The notes under the pieces are model-generated. The model saw nothing but the letters and a program-made list of their open reading frames with translations. It did no database searches and was not told the origin of the DNA. From Ceratodon purpureus (lineage: Eukaryota; Streptophyta; Bryopsida; Pseudoditrichales; Ditrichaceae), in assembly GCA_014871385.1 (NCBI GenBank), contig CM026426.1, positions 59,000,084 through 59,064,083 of the forward strand: DNA of 64,000 nucleotides, in the 5' to 3' direction. The position numbers and the translations under genes were made by a program. Every line of letters starts with the position of its first letter. Position 1 is the stretch's first letter. Below, one piece after another: positions 1-11,666 of this stretch.

Positions 1-263
1 TTCCACACTTGGTACTGGCAGTGATGGAACATTGGTGGCCATGTCCGTCTCTCCACAATACCTTTATGCTCAATCGCCATGTCTAGGTTTTGCTTCAGCC
101 TCATAGTCTGAGCAGGTTCACTTTGCATCCACACTTCACATCTTGCTTGATTGCTTGGCATGCCCCTTGATTTTTCTGTTTATGTTGCCGCTTGTTGTCA
201 CAGACTCACCTAAGCTCACAGAAGTGTCACTCTTACCTTGGATTTCTCTGTTTTCTCGCTCCA

Positions 264-2383
264 ATGACGTTGCGTTCCAAGCAGATGGCGAAGCGCACCA
301 AGCGGAAGCCAAGCTGCAGTCCACCCCCGACTCGTCACGGTGCTCCATCACAGTATGCTTCCGATGACTCCTCTTCAGAGGGCAGTAACATCGAGCCATC
401 GAATGGGCGGGCAGTGACAATGGAGGAGTTCGATGAACCGTTTGATTTGTCTGGAATCCTCCCCGAAGTTCGTCAGCGCATGCTGGCTGCAGCACCAATG
501 CTGCTTGGGCGTGATGCGCATTATGACCCTGAGTTCTTCATGTCTCAGGTGGGCCTCTGCGTCGAAGGTCCATTGCTGAAACATTTGCCGAAGGCCTATC
601 CCTTCATCACCGAAGAGGAGATTGTAGCCGTGTGGAGGCCAGGTGGTCAACCAATTCGGTACGAGATCTCTAGGTGCACAGATCTTGCTGAGCGAAAGCA
701 ATTTGCAATCCAGTACTTCAAAGTCTACGGGAACAAGCCCGACAATTCGTATTATTCCCTCCGATTCTTGAGGGCTTGCTACGCTACTTTTGGTTATGGT
801 TTACCTGTGAATTGGCTTGCGGAAGCAATGTCCCGCATGGCGCTTCGACTGAAGAATCAGCGCCGCAATCCTCTGAAGCTTGGGCCGGTGGCGACGCGCT
901 GCCAAGTCGAAGGATTGTGCAAAATTATTGCACAATTGTCGTGCGGGAGCGCAGCACCGATGAACCTTGACCCTGGGGCATCCACTTCAGGTTCTTCATC
1001 TGCCTTTGCTTTATTCCACTTTGTAATATTCCACTTTCATTTCTAATTTGAGAGGATCTGTTTTGAGCCTTTATGTTGTGTGCTTACATGTTTCTCGTTT
1101 TTTGTCTTTCATTTTCCACTCTGTAACGACGATGCTCTTTACTTTTAAGGTTTCGTGAAACTGTTGTATTCGATGTTTTTTGTTTCATCCTTTCATTGCC
1201 TCGTCCAGTCTGAACACATTTGGGATTGATTCCTACACAATCAAGATAAATATGCGGTAACAACTTCTCAACAAGTCAGTTGATTAGGGATAAGATCAGA
1301 ATTAACATCGTAGCATTGAATAAATTTGCGGACTGTTTTGTTGATTTGTGCAAGGTGCTGGGGGGTATGAACCGTGAGACCACTTGATACCCGGATTGGG
1401 ATTTATTTTTGAAATTTCTCAAAAGTAATACGGAACTTTCAGAAGTTCGTGTTGGCGGATTGGAAACTAGTTCTATTTTTTGCACATAATTAGAAAAGTT
1501 CAATCTGTAGAAAGAATCAAAAATTGTAGAGTCCACCACCCTCAGAGTCTTCAGTACTCATCTACTGAATGATACTCAACCAATCCTTGCAATGTTTTTT
1601 TTAATAAAAAAAAGATAACCACGAGCGTTTGCTTAATCATTTATGACTTCCGCCTCCATATCATTTCAGAAGAGCATTTCATTGTTTCTGATATTTGACG
1701 TCTTTGCAATTTGCTAAAAATGAGGGTGGAATTTTGTGAGCTCAAGACTAAAACATTGCCTCTGGTTTATGGGGAGTTTTCTTCTGTGGTGAATCTACGT
1801 ACTGACCACGCACAATCGATTTATGAAGACCTACTTACCTCAATGTGTGCTTCTTGTTTGCAAAGCAGCGGTTACTTGCAACAAAAGCACGCAGACTCAA
1901 GATGCACTTGTTGGCGCAAAGGAGGAGGAGTTAGCGGCAGCAAAGGAGGTTGCTAAGACAGAAGCGCTTCTGAAGGAGGCGCGGATGAAGCTCGACTCCG
2001 CCTTGGAGAAGTTGCGTGAGGAGGATGACGACGCCGCAGATGCACTTCATGCAGCTTATCTTGCAGCATCAAAGGAGGCAAAGCAACTTCTGCGTGAGGG
2101 CGCTCCAGCTGCAGATTACGCAAACAAGGCCGCGGAGGTGAAGTCCTTGGCCACTGACCTTGATACTTTGCGAGCAGCAGACGCCGCTTTTCGGGAGGAG
2201 GTGCAGAGGCTCGAGTCCATCTGCGCAACGCAGGGTGAAGCACACCACGCGGCAGTTGATTTGTTGACTCGTGCTCAAGCGAAGGTTGCTGATGCACGCC
2301 AGCAGTCACTCGGACTTTCTACACCGAGCCCATTACAGCATAATGCCATTGTGCTTTATGCAGCCACGCAGACAAGCGGGTAG
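264..2383 (+). CDS. Unknown coiled-coil protein, copy A (two exons, looks intact)
   Basis: Function unknown. Exon 1 is about 264-990 and exon 2 about 1869-2383, giving roughly 410 residues. I chose ATG 264 because copy B (46499, minus strand) begins with the same ATGACGT. Order: a Lys/Arg-rich start, a Ser/Glu-rich stretch, a conserved globular region (residues ~55-225) containing YGNKPDNSYY, RACYATFGYG and LGPVATRCQVEGLC, then a long Glu/Ala/Lys coiled coil in exon 2. Copy B aligns along both exons; its counterpart of the LGPVATRCQVEGLC motif is identical. There is a GT at 991 and an AG just before 1869, but both splice sites are inferred. No internal stop is seen in either exon. Copy B reads straight through the point where this copy has the ~880-bp gap. 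The relation to copy B is firm; the role is open, and mobile cargo is one possibility. Confidence 0.6.
991..1868 (+). other. Putative intron of coiled-coil gene copy A
   Basis: This 878-bp AT-rich stretch separates the two coding parts of copy A. It starts with GT after a Ser/Thr-rich stretch and ends at ttgcaaag. No domain, repeat or RNA gene is seen inside. Copy B has no counterpart, so it is either an intron lost in copy B or an insertion specific to copy A. Confidence 0.45.
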
Positions 2384-3879
2384 TACATGTTACTGCGAAA
2401 ATGGGAAATTCTGAGGACTTCAACGTTTTTAGCTACATACACGTTGTTCACAGACCATAACCTTAAACTCTTCGAATTTCAGACTTACATAATGCTTTCA
2501 TTTTGGTGATATTGATGGACAAAGACTTTCCTGGGCCTTGAAGTTGCAGACTAACTCAATGTTTTCCTCTTGTAAATAGAGTATCGTTTCTTAATTTGAA
2601 GAGCTCTTGCGGAAGTTCTGAACCATACAGAATGTTGTATCAGGTGGTCTGCTATATTGTATACATTGCTTGGAGGTTTGTTGGTGAGCTTGTTAAGTTT
2701 GTTAAGCTTGTTGGTTTCGTAGTAGATTTTGTGAACTTAGAATAACATTCAAAAATTGTAGCAAGATGTTTGTAACCGCAGCCCAAGCATGCGATGCATT
2801 TGATATAAGCATGTCATTGCACACATTGTTATAATCTTTGCGGATATTTTTATTCAAGGTTGTCAGCACGTAGTTTTGCTACTTATCTATACTCTTGCGG
2901 CTGCAACAATGAACACTGCATTTTTGTCGATAAACTAACAAGGCTAGATCAGTGGTGAAGCACCGACGTGTAATCCAACTATATGTTCCCGCCAATCTAT
3001 TCCGCTTAATCTATTCCATCTCTCAGGACAACAAGTTCTAAAATAATGTTCACCACATCAAGTGGAGAATAGTTGTTTAATAACGGTACCATCGCTACCG
3101 CACACAGCACTTGGTACTCGCAGAAATGGATGTCGAACCTGATTGGCTGTGGTTCTAGTACCTGGGAGCAACGACAATGTCCCAAGCAAAGGTGGCACCC
3201 ACCGTGCCAGCAAGGTTTTTGTACATTGTAAGTCCTTTCCCCGCCACAAACTTGCTGCCCCCCTGATCTTCCACAGGGCCCCTTGGAGACTCGAAAACTT
3301 TTCTAATGCTTCCACAGCTCGTTATTGTAAAACATGCAAGCTCGTTCGTCGAAGAGTATGGATCCTTGTTCGTGTGGAGCTGACAAGGAATGGAAGCATC
3401 CCATCATGCAACGAAGGCTGCCTATCATCGGCATACACAACAGGCAGGAGGCAAATACAAGAAAAGTCTTTTACAACAAACTTTTGAACACTGGTACATG
3501 ATAATCCAGCATCAATTTTGAAATAAAGATGATCTCGAACATATCAATGAGACTCCTCACCTCACTAACAAAGTTGCAGTTCAAGCAAGGCGCGAACGAT
3601 ACATAAACTCTAGTGCGGCAGGTCATTGGGAAAATTGACGTACAACTTGTACAAGGCAGGGATCACGTTGGGTGCCCAACAGCCGTGATCATGTAGATAC
3701 ATCAGATGATGCTACAGATTCTGAAGATGCTACTGTACCTTGAATCATCAACCAGGTTGCTCTGCAGATTGAATCATCAACTAGATTCGTGTCATTGTAA
3801 GCCATGAAACAACACTGCGAAATCCTTTCCCAAACCTATGCGATGCTCATGAAGATGAGGCATTCAAAGAATAACATCT
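2384..3879. other. No gene seen
   Basis: AT-rich DNA downstream of the coiled-coil gene. The ORFs here (for example 3058-3315 minus and 3143-3487 plus) overlap on opposite strands and show no recognisable domain. A short phrase, gaatcatcaac, is repeated near 3743 and 3771. Confidence 0.4.
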
Positions 3880-5375
3880 AACAGAGCATTATACTAACTA
3901 GTGTGTTATCATCTAACAGAGCATTACACTCCATTAAGAATATCTTGCTAGACCTGGCATGTGCAACATGAAAATGAGCCACGTCTTTGACAGGAGGAAA
4001 TGGGGCATTTCCACTACCATCTTTTGTCTGCCACAGAGATACAAGTATCAATTAACAACTAGGTATAGTCACATTCAATTCCACTAGTTAGATAAATAAT
4101 CATTTAGAACAATCAAAGAATTTGCTATACACATTTATGAAGTTTCAAATTTCAGCACCTTCTGAGTGGGGTGTCCATCGTTTAAAATCCACAGGGCAAA
4201 TTTTGATGGACAATCGGCACCAAGTGCAATAACAATCTCCTAACGCAAATTTGTTACTTGCCAGTCCTGACCAACCACAACCTCGGATCTTTAGTCTTCA
4301 TATTCGCACTTCACAGTTACAACATCAACATGACTAACTTGGTCTATCGGCTGCCACCCAGTTTCGACCAAGAATCTCTCACAGTTAAACTAAAAGTTGG
4401 TGCACAACGTCGATCTAACAATGTGATATCTACACGTGATTGTTGCAGGATCTATTGTACATCGAACCACACTGCCTCCTATCGTCACTTATTGAGTTCC
4501 AGCCCTTGTCCATGAGGGAAGACGTAAGCTCTTCCATAATTGCTTTGAAAACAAACAAAGTTTTACATTTGTGAATCGATTGTGCACAAGAAAATAAATC
4601 CACCATAATAGTAATTGGCATAACCCATTGCAAATGGGTCTCCCTACTGCCAGTGTTGGGCTTCATTGAAGAAATGAAATCGGAACGCAGCTTGGCACGG
4701 AAAGTCTCTATTGTCAACATGTTTGTGAGTGGCCACATAGGGTCATTGAAGCTTGGCAGTGGTATCTGCTCCACACGTCCAAACTATTGACGGCCTGTTC
4801 GTAGGTAGTATTGAGCATCATAGAAAAACAAGCTATCATCGAGCATCTCTTTGTGAGTTCGTCCTCCTTGGTACATCTCCCCAATGTCCGCATAGACTAC
4901 TATGATTATGTTTAGTACACTCTTTGGATCTACCCAATCCTCATATTCCGACAGGTACAAGTCTGTGCAGAAGTTAAAATATTTCATATGAGATATTGAA
5001 CAAAGACAGAGAAGGAGTTCGAAATTGCAAAAAATGAAGACCATTAAAGCATAGGAGAAATTACAGTTAGCGCCGCCTAATATAACCCTTGGTTCTTTGC
5101 GCAAATCAAGCAACTGCCGCTACATGTTAGCATGCCTCACCCAAATCTCAGTCACAACAATAGAATTTGCATTAAAATGGAACCCTAGAACTTGCGCCTT
5201 GTAGGATCCATAGACACTACTACCACCATGCTTCCTTGCGTCTTTTGCATGTCCAACCTTTTTTCCAGGCATCAAGGATACCCATGAATTCACCTCAACT
5301 TTTGTGGGAGTTGAGTCTCCTTCATCGTTTCTGGTGTCAAGCATAACTGCTTGAATACGAGATCGAGAACTCATT
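3880..5375 (-). pseudogene. Unrecognised minus-strand gene, broken by stops
   Basis: I do not recognise the family. On the minus strand a coding-like path starts at ATG 5375 and runs to about 5037, breaks for a GT-AG intron ending just before 4970, then continues to about 4430. Coding-like patches (for example EIVIALGADCPSKF near 4240 and PPVKDVAHFHVAHARSSK near 3990) continue the same strand. Stops interrupt the path at about 5120 and 4790, so it is not intact. The protein is mixed hydrophobic and charged, with no clear catalytic motif. Its 5' end lies about 80 bp from the MITE at 5467. It may be a decayed transposon gene or a lineage-specific gene. Confidence 0.35.
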
Positions 5376-5466
5376 GTACAGCTCAACAAGCAATAACTAA
5401 AGAACACAGAAATGGAGTGAGGTGAATAGCCGGCCTACTCATGTCGCTCTTCAACTTGTTATGACC

Positions 5467-5576
5467 AGAGTTGTGCGGGTATCACACAAAATCTACGCAA
5501 CAGTTACATGTAACATTTAGTGTGGTCATACTCATGTTCATTAGAAGCAGATTTAAGAGATACCCGCACAACTCTG
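5467..5576. mobile_element. 110-bp MITE with 9-bp target duplication (Mutator-type size)
   Basis: The element starts AGAGTTGTGCGGGTATC and ends with its exact reverse complement plus one G, a perfect 17-bp terminal inverted repeat. The sequence GTTATGACC flanks both sides (5458-5466 and 5577-5585), a perfect 9-bp direct repeat. A 9-bp duplication is the size typical of Mutator-like elements. There is no coding content. It is small enough to fold into a hairpin if transcribed. Confidence 0.8.
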
Positions 5577-5585
5577 GTTATGACC

Positions 5586-6540
5586 ACGATTCTCAACAGC
5601 AACCAACCTCTATTTTAACCAGCACTATTTAGTCAACATGGGACAAAGAATTGAATAACTGTAGCTGATACGTCCTTGTTCTCACCATTGTTGAATTACA
5701 TGTGAATGGCCAAATCCCTGCATCATCTTGGCACATGACAATAACTTTTTGAAATAAAATTCAATTTCTCTGAAATTTAATACAAAGAGCTCCACCGTTC
5801 CAACTTCCAGCTCACTGAGATCAAAACTGCTTCGGTAGTAAGAATATATGTACGACTTCCTGCAAAAGGATGTGATTGCACGATAATTCAAGGTGCAACT
5901 GAAATCGACTGACTTCTTTCAAGCGATCTTGTGCTGGAACTAAGTTTTGATAAGAGATTAATCGCCACATTGCGCAAGCTGGATATTTACGGCCCAGTTT
6001 GTCTTTAGGAGTCCAGGGCCTTCTGCTCCGAACTTTTAATATGCCATGTAAGCGAACAATCCAGACAGCAAGCGCAATGATTTCATGGCCTTTGAACAGA
6101 CATCTGCATTGACTAAAAGAACTGTAGAACATCAGAATTGAATCCTTCAAAAGTGAGGAGCAGAGCTATACCCCGGCAATGTACTGATCGCTATCATCAA
6201 AGGACTCCAATTCTCTTTCTTAGCTCGGTTTCAACTTCCTGATCAAAACTTGGCTATTATCGTGAAGCTCAAGGTTGAGGGAATGAAAGACGTAGTAAGA
6301 GCATAAGATGCAGACTCACAAAACCAAATGTATCACTAGCCTCCAGCATGATGCAGCCTTAAGAACAATGCACCATTGAAAAATTCTGTCTGCGGTTAAA
6401 CACAGTGGGTGCAATTCAGTCTGAACGAAGGAAAAAAGAGTGCCAAATCGGAATGGAGTAGGTCTAGTACGATGGCGGGAAACATAATGTACACTTCAGA
6501 TTAAGCGACAAAATACCGGATTCAACATGTGGAATACACG
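5586..6540. other. No confident gene
   Basis: Two overlapping minus-strand ORFs lie here (5682-5891 and 5821-6150) in different frames. They show no domain I recognise and no good start context, so I leave them uncalled. Confidence 0.3.
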
Positions 6541-6679
6541 TCTTGAAGTGTAAGTGGTTTAAAAAGGACACCAACGACACCTGTACTGGAGCTCATGATG
6601 ACAAAATTCTAGCACACGACTTCTACCAATGGTTACCCAGCAACAAAGCTATTGAAGCTGAGCAGGTCGTACTAATACT

Positions 6680-6720
6680 GGTTGGACATGCTGGTTGGAC
6701 ATGCTGGTTGGACATGCTAG
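6680..6720. repeat. 14-bp tandem repeat, three units
   Basis: The unit GGTTGGACATGCTG (third copy ends TA) is repeated three times in a row. It falls within a short plus-strand ORF, in which it would give a repeated Trp/Leu/Asp peptide. Confidence 0.85.
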
Positions 6721-6799
6721 TTGCTGAAGAAATTGTGAGTAATCGCTTCAAAAAAAATGGGTAATTTCACAGCCTTTCCAAGGGTCGAGTCCTCTACTA

Positions 6800-7680
6800 A
6801 TGACTTTGTGGACCCGATCAAGCCGTAACGCAACTCGGACGGGAAACAAATATATTTTGGTCGCAATTGTTTATGCGACCACGTGGGTGGAGGCAAAGGC
6901 TCTGCCCACTAATAACGCGGCTCTGACTGCCAAGTTCTTGTATGAGCAGATTCTGACCCGTTATGGTTGTCCTCTGACCCTCGTCAGTGATCAAGTGACT
7001 CATTTCATCAATGAGGCTATTGACCACCTGGTGCAGCATTTCTTACTGCGACATCGGACATCCACCATGTATTATCCCTAAGGCAATGGATAGGCCGAGT
7101 CGACGAACAAGGTTTTAGGTCGTCTGCTAACCAAACTCGTAAGTGACAACAGAGCCAACTGGGATGAGCATTTGCCCACAGCTCTATTGTCCTATAGGAC
7201 TGCATTCAAGGTTACCACTATTCATACCCCCTTCTAGTTGGTTAATGGATTACACCCCTTGATGTCGACGGGGTACACAGTCTATACCCGCAGGACCAAC
7301 GGCAATATTGACTATACCCCTACTAGAGTACTCCGAGCGCGCACAGCCGACTTGGACCAGCTCGACAATCACATATTCGCCGCTCAAGAACAAGCTGGGA
7401 GTCGGCAGTGAAACAAATCCTTATGGAGCCAGCAACACTTCAGACAGAAAGATTTTCAAGTGGGAGATCATGTTCTCTGGTACCTTAAAGGCGAGAAAGA
7501 GCACGCAAAAAAATTCAAGTGTTGCTAATTTTGACCGTATCGGGTCCAGTATAGACTGGCCAACAATACAACTTTATTGGTGACAGAGGCACATTTTGAG
7601 CCAGACCCCACCATAGTGAATATTGATAAGTTAAAACCTTACTGCTTGTACTCTACAGATCAGCTAGTCACCTTCAGCCC
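6800..7680 (+). pseudogene. Ty3/gypsy retrotransposon integrase relic
   Basis: The plus strand shows the integrase core of a plant Ty3/gypsy element. In order: the first RNase-H-fold strand with [19 protein letters not shown], then [14 protein letters not shown] carrying the second catalytic Asp, then the GNG..AEST region that carries the catalytic Glu. Beyond the core are the LLSYRTAFK stretch and the end phrase IDKLKPYCLY (about 7620-7650), typical of the C-terminal tail. The first catalytic Asp appears replaced by Val, and stop codons interrupt the frame near 7080, 7091, 7236, 7410 and 7530. It is dead. Upstream reverse transcriptase, gag and clear LTRs were not found, so it is a fragment. 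A Pro/Ser/Thr-rich open frame continues to 8101. Confidence 0.8.
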
Positions 7681-8839
7681 TAGAAAGCTGCCACGTGGAC
7701 TGTTCACGACCGCCAATGAGCAGCAATTTGACGTGACCAATGGAATGGGCGAGCAGTTAAGAGCTGAAGCCCCCACTGATTTCTCCCCTCTTCCACCCAA
7801 CAACTCTGACCCCCCCCCCCCCACTCAGGCCATGGCGGGCTCACCTAATCACACCCCTGCAAATCCCAACTCAAGCTCGCAAATTCCAAACACCACCTTC
7901 AGTACTTCCTTCAACCCTACTGTGGCCTTCGTCACTCCGATTTTGGATGTTGCATGCTGCTTTGTAGAGCCTAGCTCACATTCTGCGGCCATTTCCACCA
8001 ACAATCCTTCCCTCTTAGCTCGCTCTACTTTTCTCCTCCATAGTCCTCCATTGAGCTCTCCGTGTCCAATCCTTGGCGCACTGCCAGCATCTACCCCCTA
8101 GCTGTAGATTTAGGGTTACTACAACCCCTATCCTCCATGTATCCCAGCGACCCATTTCCCCTTCTCCCGTCGTCATTCCAGCAAAGTCTCTCCCCGCCTT
8201 TCGTCGACAAGTGCCGAGCAAAGGAATTTCTCTCTCCGTTGCCACCGCTACGCACCCTTCTTTGCCAACGCCGAAGCGACAGCACTGTGTCCACGCCCAG
8301 ACGACCACAATCCCGACATCTCTCCACCTCCATTGCCCGCATAGTGATCTCCATCTTGAGTATTCCGCAGCCGGGATTACTCCATCAACACTCGCAAGGA
8401 CCGCCCTACTTCAACCGTCGGCCATCGGAGGCATACCCCGCCGAGATTTAGGTTCAGGTCAGCGGTCTTTAGTTTGCTCCCTCAATTTTGGTGTTTCTCC
8501 CTGCTCTAGTCTGTCAAGCTTCAGCAGTTGCTTTTGCCTCCACCCTCTGCCCGTGTTTCTAGTCTTCCTAGGGTTACGAGTGTTCAGTCTCTTTGCATCA
8601 AGGTAGAACCAATTGACGCAACGGCCAATAGACTCCCTTCCCTGCCCTTGCGGACCACGTCTTTGCTCCTCCCCATATCCTCTCTTCGTCAATCTTCTAG
8701 TGATAGTCTGCAAACGCCAACAGTTCCTCTTACAGCCACCGCACCTCTTGCAAAGATGTGCTGCGCATGCCATGGATTTGTTGTTGGAGGACTGGGCTAA
8801 GGTGAAGTGGGTTAAGGACCTTTTAGATTGAGCAAGAGC
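7681..8839 (+). other. Pyrimidine-rich stretch after the gypsy fragment
   Basis: The open frame from the integrase tail continues to 8101 as a Pro/Ser/Thr-rich tail, followed by C/T-rich DNA with many overlapping ORFs on both strands. Their low-complexity composition explains the ORFs. It includes a C run at 7810-7822. It could contain a degenerate LTR, but I found no matching partner. Confidence 0.35.
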
Positions 8840-9760
8840 CTTGGTGAAGTTCATCAAGATAAGGTAAATGCCACTTGCAGTTTTCCAGAAGCACGAGGCT
8901 TCTCTAAGCTTGCTGATGCCTGGGCAGACAAGATTTGCATCCCACTACATTATGATCTCCCGTTTATTGAGAGTTGGAGGAGCATTGGAGCAGAGCATTG
9001 TAGACCTTGAGTGGAAGACCTACAAATCAAAGAAGACCCTATCTGCTTGGGACAAAGCCAAGATTTCATGCAATGTCAAGAAGGTGGTACTGGATGACGT
9101 ATTTTGGGAGCATTGCACAAACTTCAAGTGGATGGTGGGCCCGTTGTTGAGGCTCTACGAGAATTCAATGCAAAGAAATTGGCCTTGGATAAAGCATACA
9201 TCATTCTACGCAGCCTTGAGAAGCATGTCTTCTCCCTACGCCACAAACTCTTCAAATTAGATGCTCAGCTTGCAGTTTTTGAAGCTTAGTCTTGCGCTCG
9301 CAAAGAAATGATCAGCCCCAAAATACAGTGCGCTACTGCTCTTCTAAACCCTTCCATACGTGGCAATGAAGAGCTTCGTAATGACATTGAAGCAATGGTA
9401 TCGGCGTCTAGTGTATTGCGGTTGATATCTCCTCCGGATTTGAAGGATGGAGTCATTGACGAGTTCTATGCGTTCCGATAATCTCTTCATCCATTCCATG
9501 AGATCAGTGATACAAGTAAGTGGAACTTGCGTCCTTCTGCATGGTGGGACGTTTACAAAGCTATTGATAAATACATTGCTCCAATTGCAAAGAGGATACT
9601 AGCTCAGCCGTTCTCTTCTTCTTCATCTGAGAGGAATTGGAGTAGCTACTCCTTTGTCCACGATAAGAAGCGGAATCGATTGCTTTAAGAAAGGGCAATT
9701 GACTAAGTGGTTGTGTATACAAATTCCAAGATGATAGCCAACACTAAACTTACGGAAAAT
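8840..9760 (+). pseudogene. hAT-family transposase relic
   Basis: The plus-strand reading carries the C-terminal dimerisation signature of hAT transposases at about 9590-9690: ILAQPFSSSSSERNWSSYSF followed by HDKKRNRL. The phrase VVYTNSKMIANTK (about 9708-9745) matches the usual family ending. Upstream, 8868-9260 holds the middle region (LEWKTYKSKKTLSAWDKAK and following), which in plant hAT proteins lies between the zinc finger and the dimerisation domain. Stop codons and frame changes at about 9287, 9480 and 9686 break the frame, and no N-terminal BED zinc finger was found. No terminal repeats or 8-bp duplication were identified. Confidence 0.75.
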
Positions 9761-9904
9761 GGAAGGATTTACGGAGAGATGGAGAGAAAGGAGGATCCCA
9801 AGGCTGTAAAGACCGGTAATGTTGACTACTCGAGCAAGTCAGACGTAGACTCATCGTTAGAATGTAGTATAGACCATGCTCTTGACAGCCCATAGGTCAA
9901 AGAC

Positions 9905-11051
9905 TTGTTACCACACTGCCTTTCTCCCAAGCCTACGGGGTTCGTAGGGGGTGTATTTGAGTTTGATGATAATGATGTCGCAGATGCAAACGACGAGGAC
10001 TTGTTGCCTCTATCTGCGTTCGTGAATGGAGATGGCTTAACTCCTAAAGGTCTAGGAAACCTGATTGTGGTTTTTGCTATTTCGGGCACTCTAGATGGAG
10101 GAATTGAAAGTAGTATTTTTGCCTCATATTTTTACAGGATGCTCCCTTTACGGCAAAGTGTACGTGGTAAAATTTGCAAAGTCAAATTCCAATTTTAAAA
10201 CCTTCATCTAGTAATTTTAGATTTCAAGTTGAAATAGGGCAATTTAGAATTAGGACTTACTCCTTTTAAAGAAATATATTCATAACCAAAACGCTACTCA
10301 AAATCCAAAGTGATCCAAGTTAAAAACTTTACCAATTTTACAAGGGCAGCCTATTAAAATTACATGAACAAGCTTCAAAGTTTTTTGTAATTTTACATTT
10401 TTTTCCTTTCAAAAAAACTTCAAAATTTGAGATTTAGGAATTTTTCAATTTTTTTTTTTTTTTTCTGATATTCACAAACTCATAGATGTAACTTTTCACC
10501 GTTCACTTTTTTTGCAAACCAAAATTTTTTAACGTTATTTAAATTTGACCATATCATTCGTTTTTGTAGTTCTTTTTGGAAAATAATTTGCATGACGGCC
10601 AAAAAATCAAAATTAGTCTCCAAAATTTTCCGTGGAGGTGCGCAATTTAGTTACCTACACGGAAAATATATGAGCAAAATGTTTGAGGTAACAATCATCA
10701 AGTCTCGCTTGGCACCATTTAGACTATGCCTTTCGGAAAAGCCCAAAAATTATAAAAAAAAAATTTAAAAAAAATTTTAAAAAAATAGTAAACTTTGAAC
10801 GTTATAATCTCACAAACGGTAAAGATCCAACGGTTGAAATTAAATACAATATCAGTGCAAGTAGTTAGGTTGAAGATCTTATAGTTGGAAATACCAGTTT
10901 AGCAAATTGTACTGGAACATACATCAATTTCTATAAGGTGGTCAATTTCTGCAATTTTGGGTTTTTGAGGTATCAAAACACTTTGGACCTTTAGGAGTTA
11001 ATTAAAAGTGACAAGATCCTTGAGGGAGGATCATCTGCAGTTCCATGAAAC
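9905..11051. other. AT-rich stretch with one doubtful ORF
   Basis: A 97-residue plus-strand ORF (9905-10198) begins with an acidic stretch (FEFDDNDVADANDEDLLPL) and then becomes hydrophobic; it may be part of the hAT relic. The rest up to 11051 is T/A-rich with homopolymer runs (T run near 10447-10464) and no recognisable gene. Confidence 0.3.
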
Positions 11052-11666
11052 GTGGTCGTATCAAAGATTGAGGAAAACTGCATTTCGGATACTCAGAAGG
11101 TGGTTTCATCAAATTTCAAGCACGCAAAGGGTGATATGCCACCACCTTCTATGGAGGAGGCACTATCCCTAGCTAGTGCGTCGCGGTCTTTATTTGGAAC
11201 TGCAAAGACTAAAGTCCCTTTAAGTGGGTTTCCTCCTTCTGCTAAGTTAATGGCCTTGTCTAAGAAGATCAAGGACGATGCTAAAGCTCCCGAAACAGCT
11301 CAGGTTTTGAAGAAGAGGATAGCCCGAGCCGAAGAACATGATCCCGACGTACTCTCTAGTGATGAGGGTGTTCCAATTTGTCAGCTTTTTGCACAGAGGT
11401 TTGTAGTGAGGAAACCATACGCGTTTCCTTCAAAGCCTCTACCTAGAGCCCTATTGAAGCGGAAGGCCAATGAGACTGTACTGCCTTTTAATCGCGGAAA
11501 GCCAAAGACCCCTTTGGATGATGGAGTCAAAGCAAAGTCATTCATTGTTCTTCCGGCAAAATTGATTGCGCGGAAGATGAAGAAGGTGCCCTTGACCGAT
11601 GATAAAGACAATCCTTTTGGCCCTAGTGAGGCTGAGGTAAAGGATGATAGTGATTTTGAATTGTGA
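11052..11666 (+). CDS. Unknown basic, Lys/Pro-rich protein (204 aa)
   Basis: I do not recognise this protein. The frame is open for 204 codons and ends with an acidic tail (EAEVKDDSDFEL). It is rich in Lys, Pro and Ala, with several basic patches (LSKKIKDDAK, VLKKRIAR, LLKRKANE, LIARKMKKV) and no hydrophobic segment, so it would be soluble and possibly nuclear. It lies about 1.3 kb downstream of the hAT relic on the same strand. No splice partner is evident. It could be a real small gene, an exon of a larger one, or a transposon accessory ORF. Confidence 0.35.
   Translation: MVVSKIEENCISDTQKVVSSNFKHAKGDMPPPSMEEALSLASASRSLFGTAKTKVPLSGFPPSAKLMALSKKIKDDAKAPETAQVLKKRIARAEEHDPDVLSSDEGVPICQLFAQRFVVRKPYAFPSKPLPRALLKRKANETVLPFNRGKPKTPLDDGVKAKSFIVLPAKLIARKMKKVPLTDDKDNPFGPSEAEVKDDSDFEL

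Noticed and set aside
8073-8606. 177-aa plus-strand ORF and its overlapping ORFs
   Set aside because: Pyrimidine-rich low-complexity DNA gives open frames in several phases on both strands.
6800-8606. Complete LTR retrotransposon
   Set aside because: Only the integrase region and tail are recognisable; no reverse transcriptase, primer-binding site or LTR pair was found.
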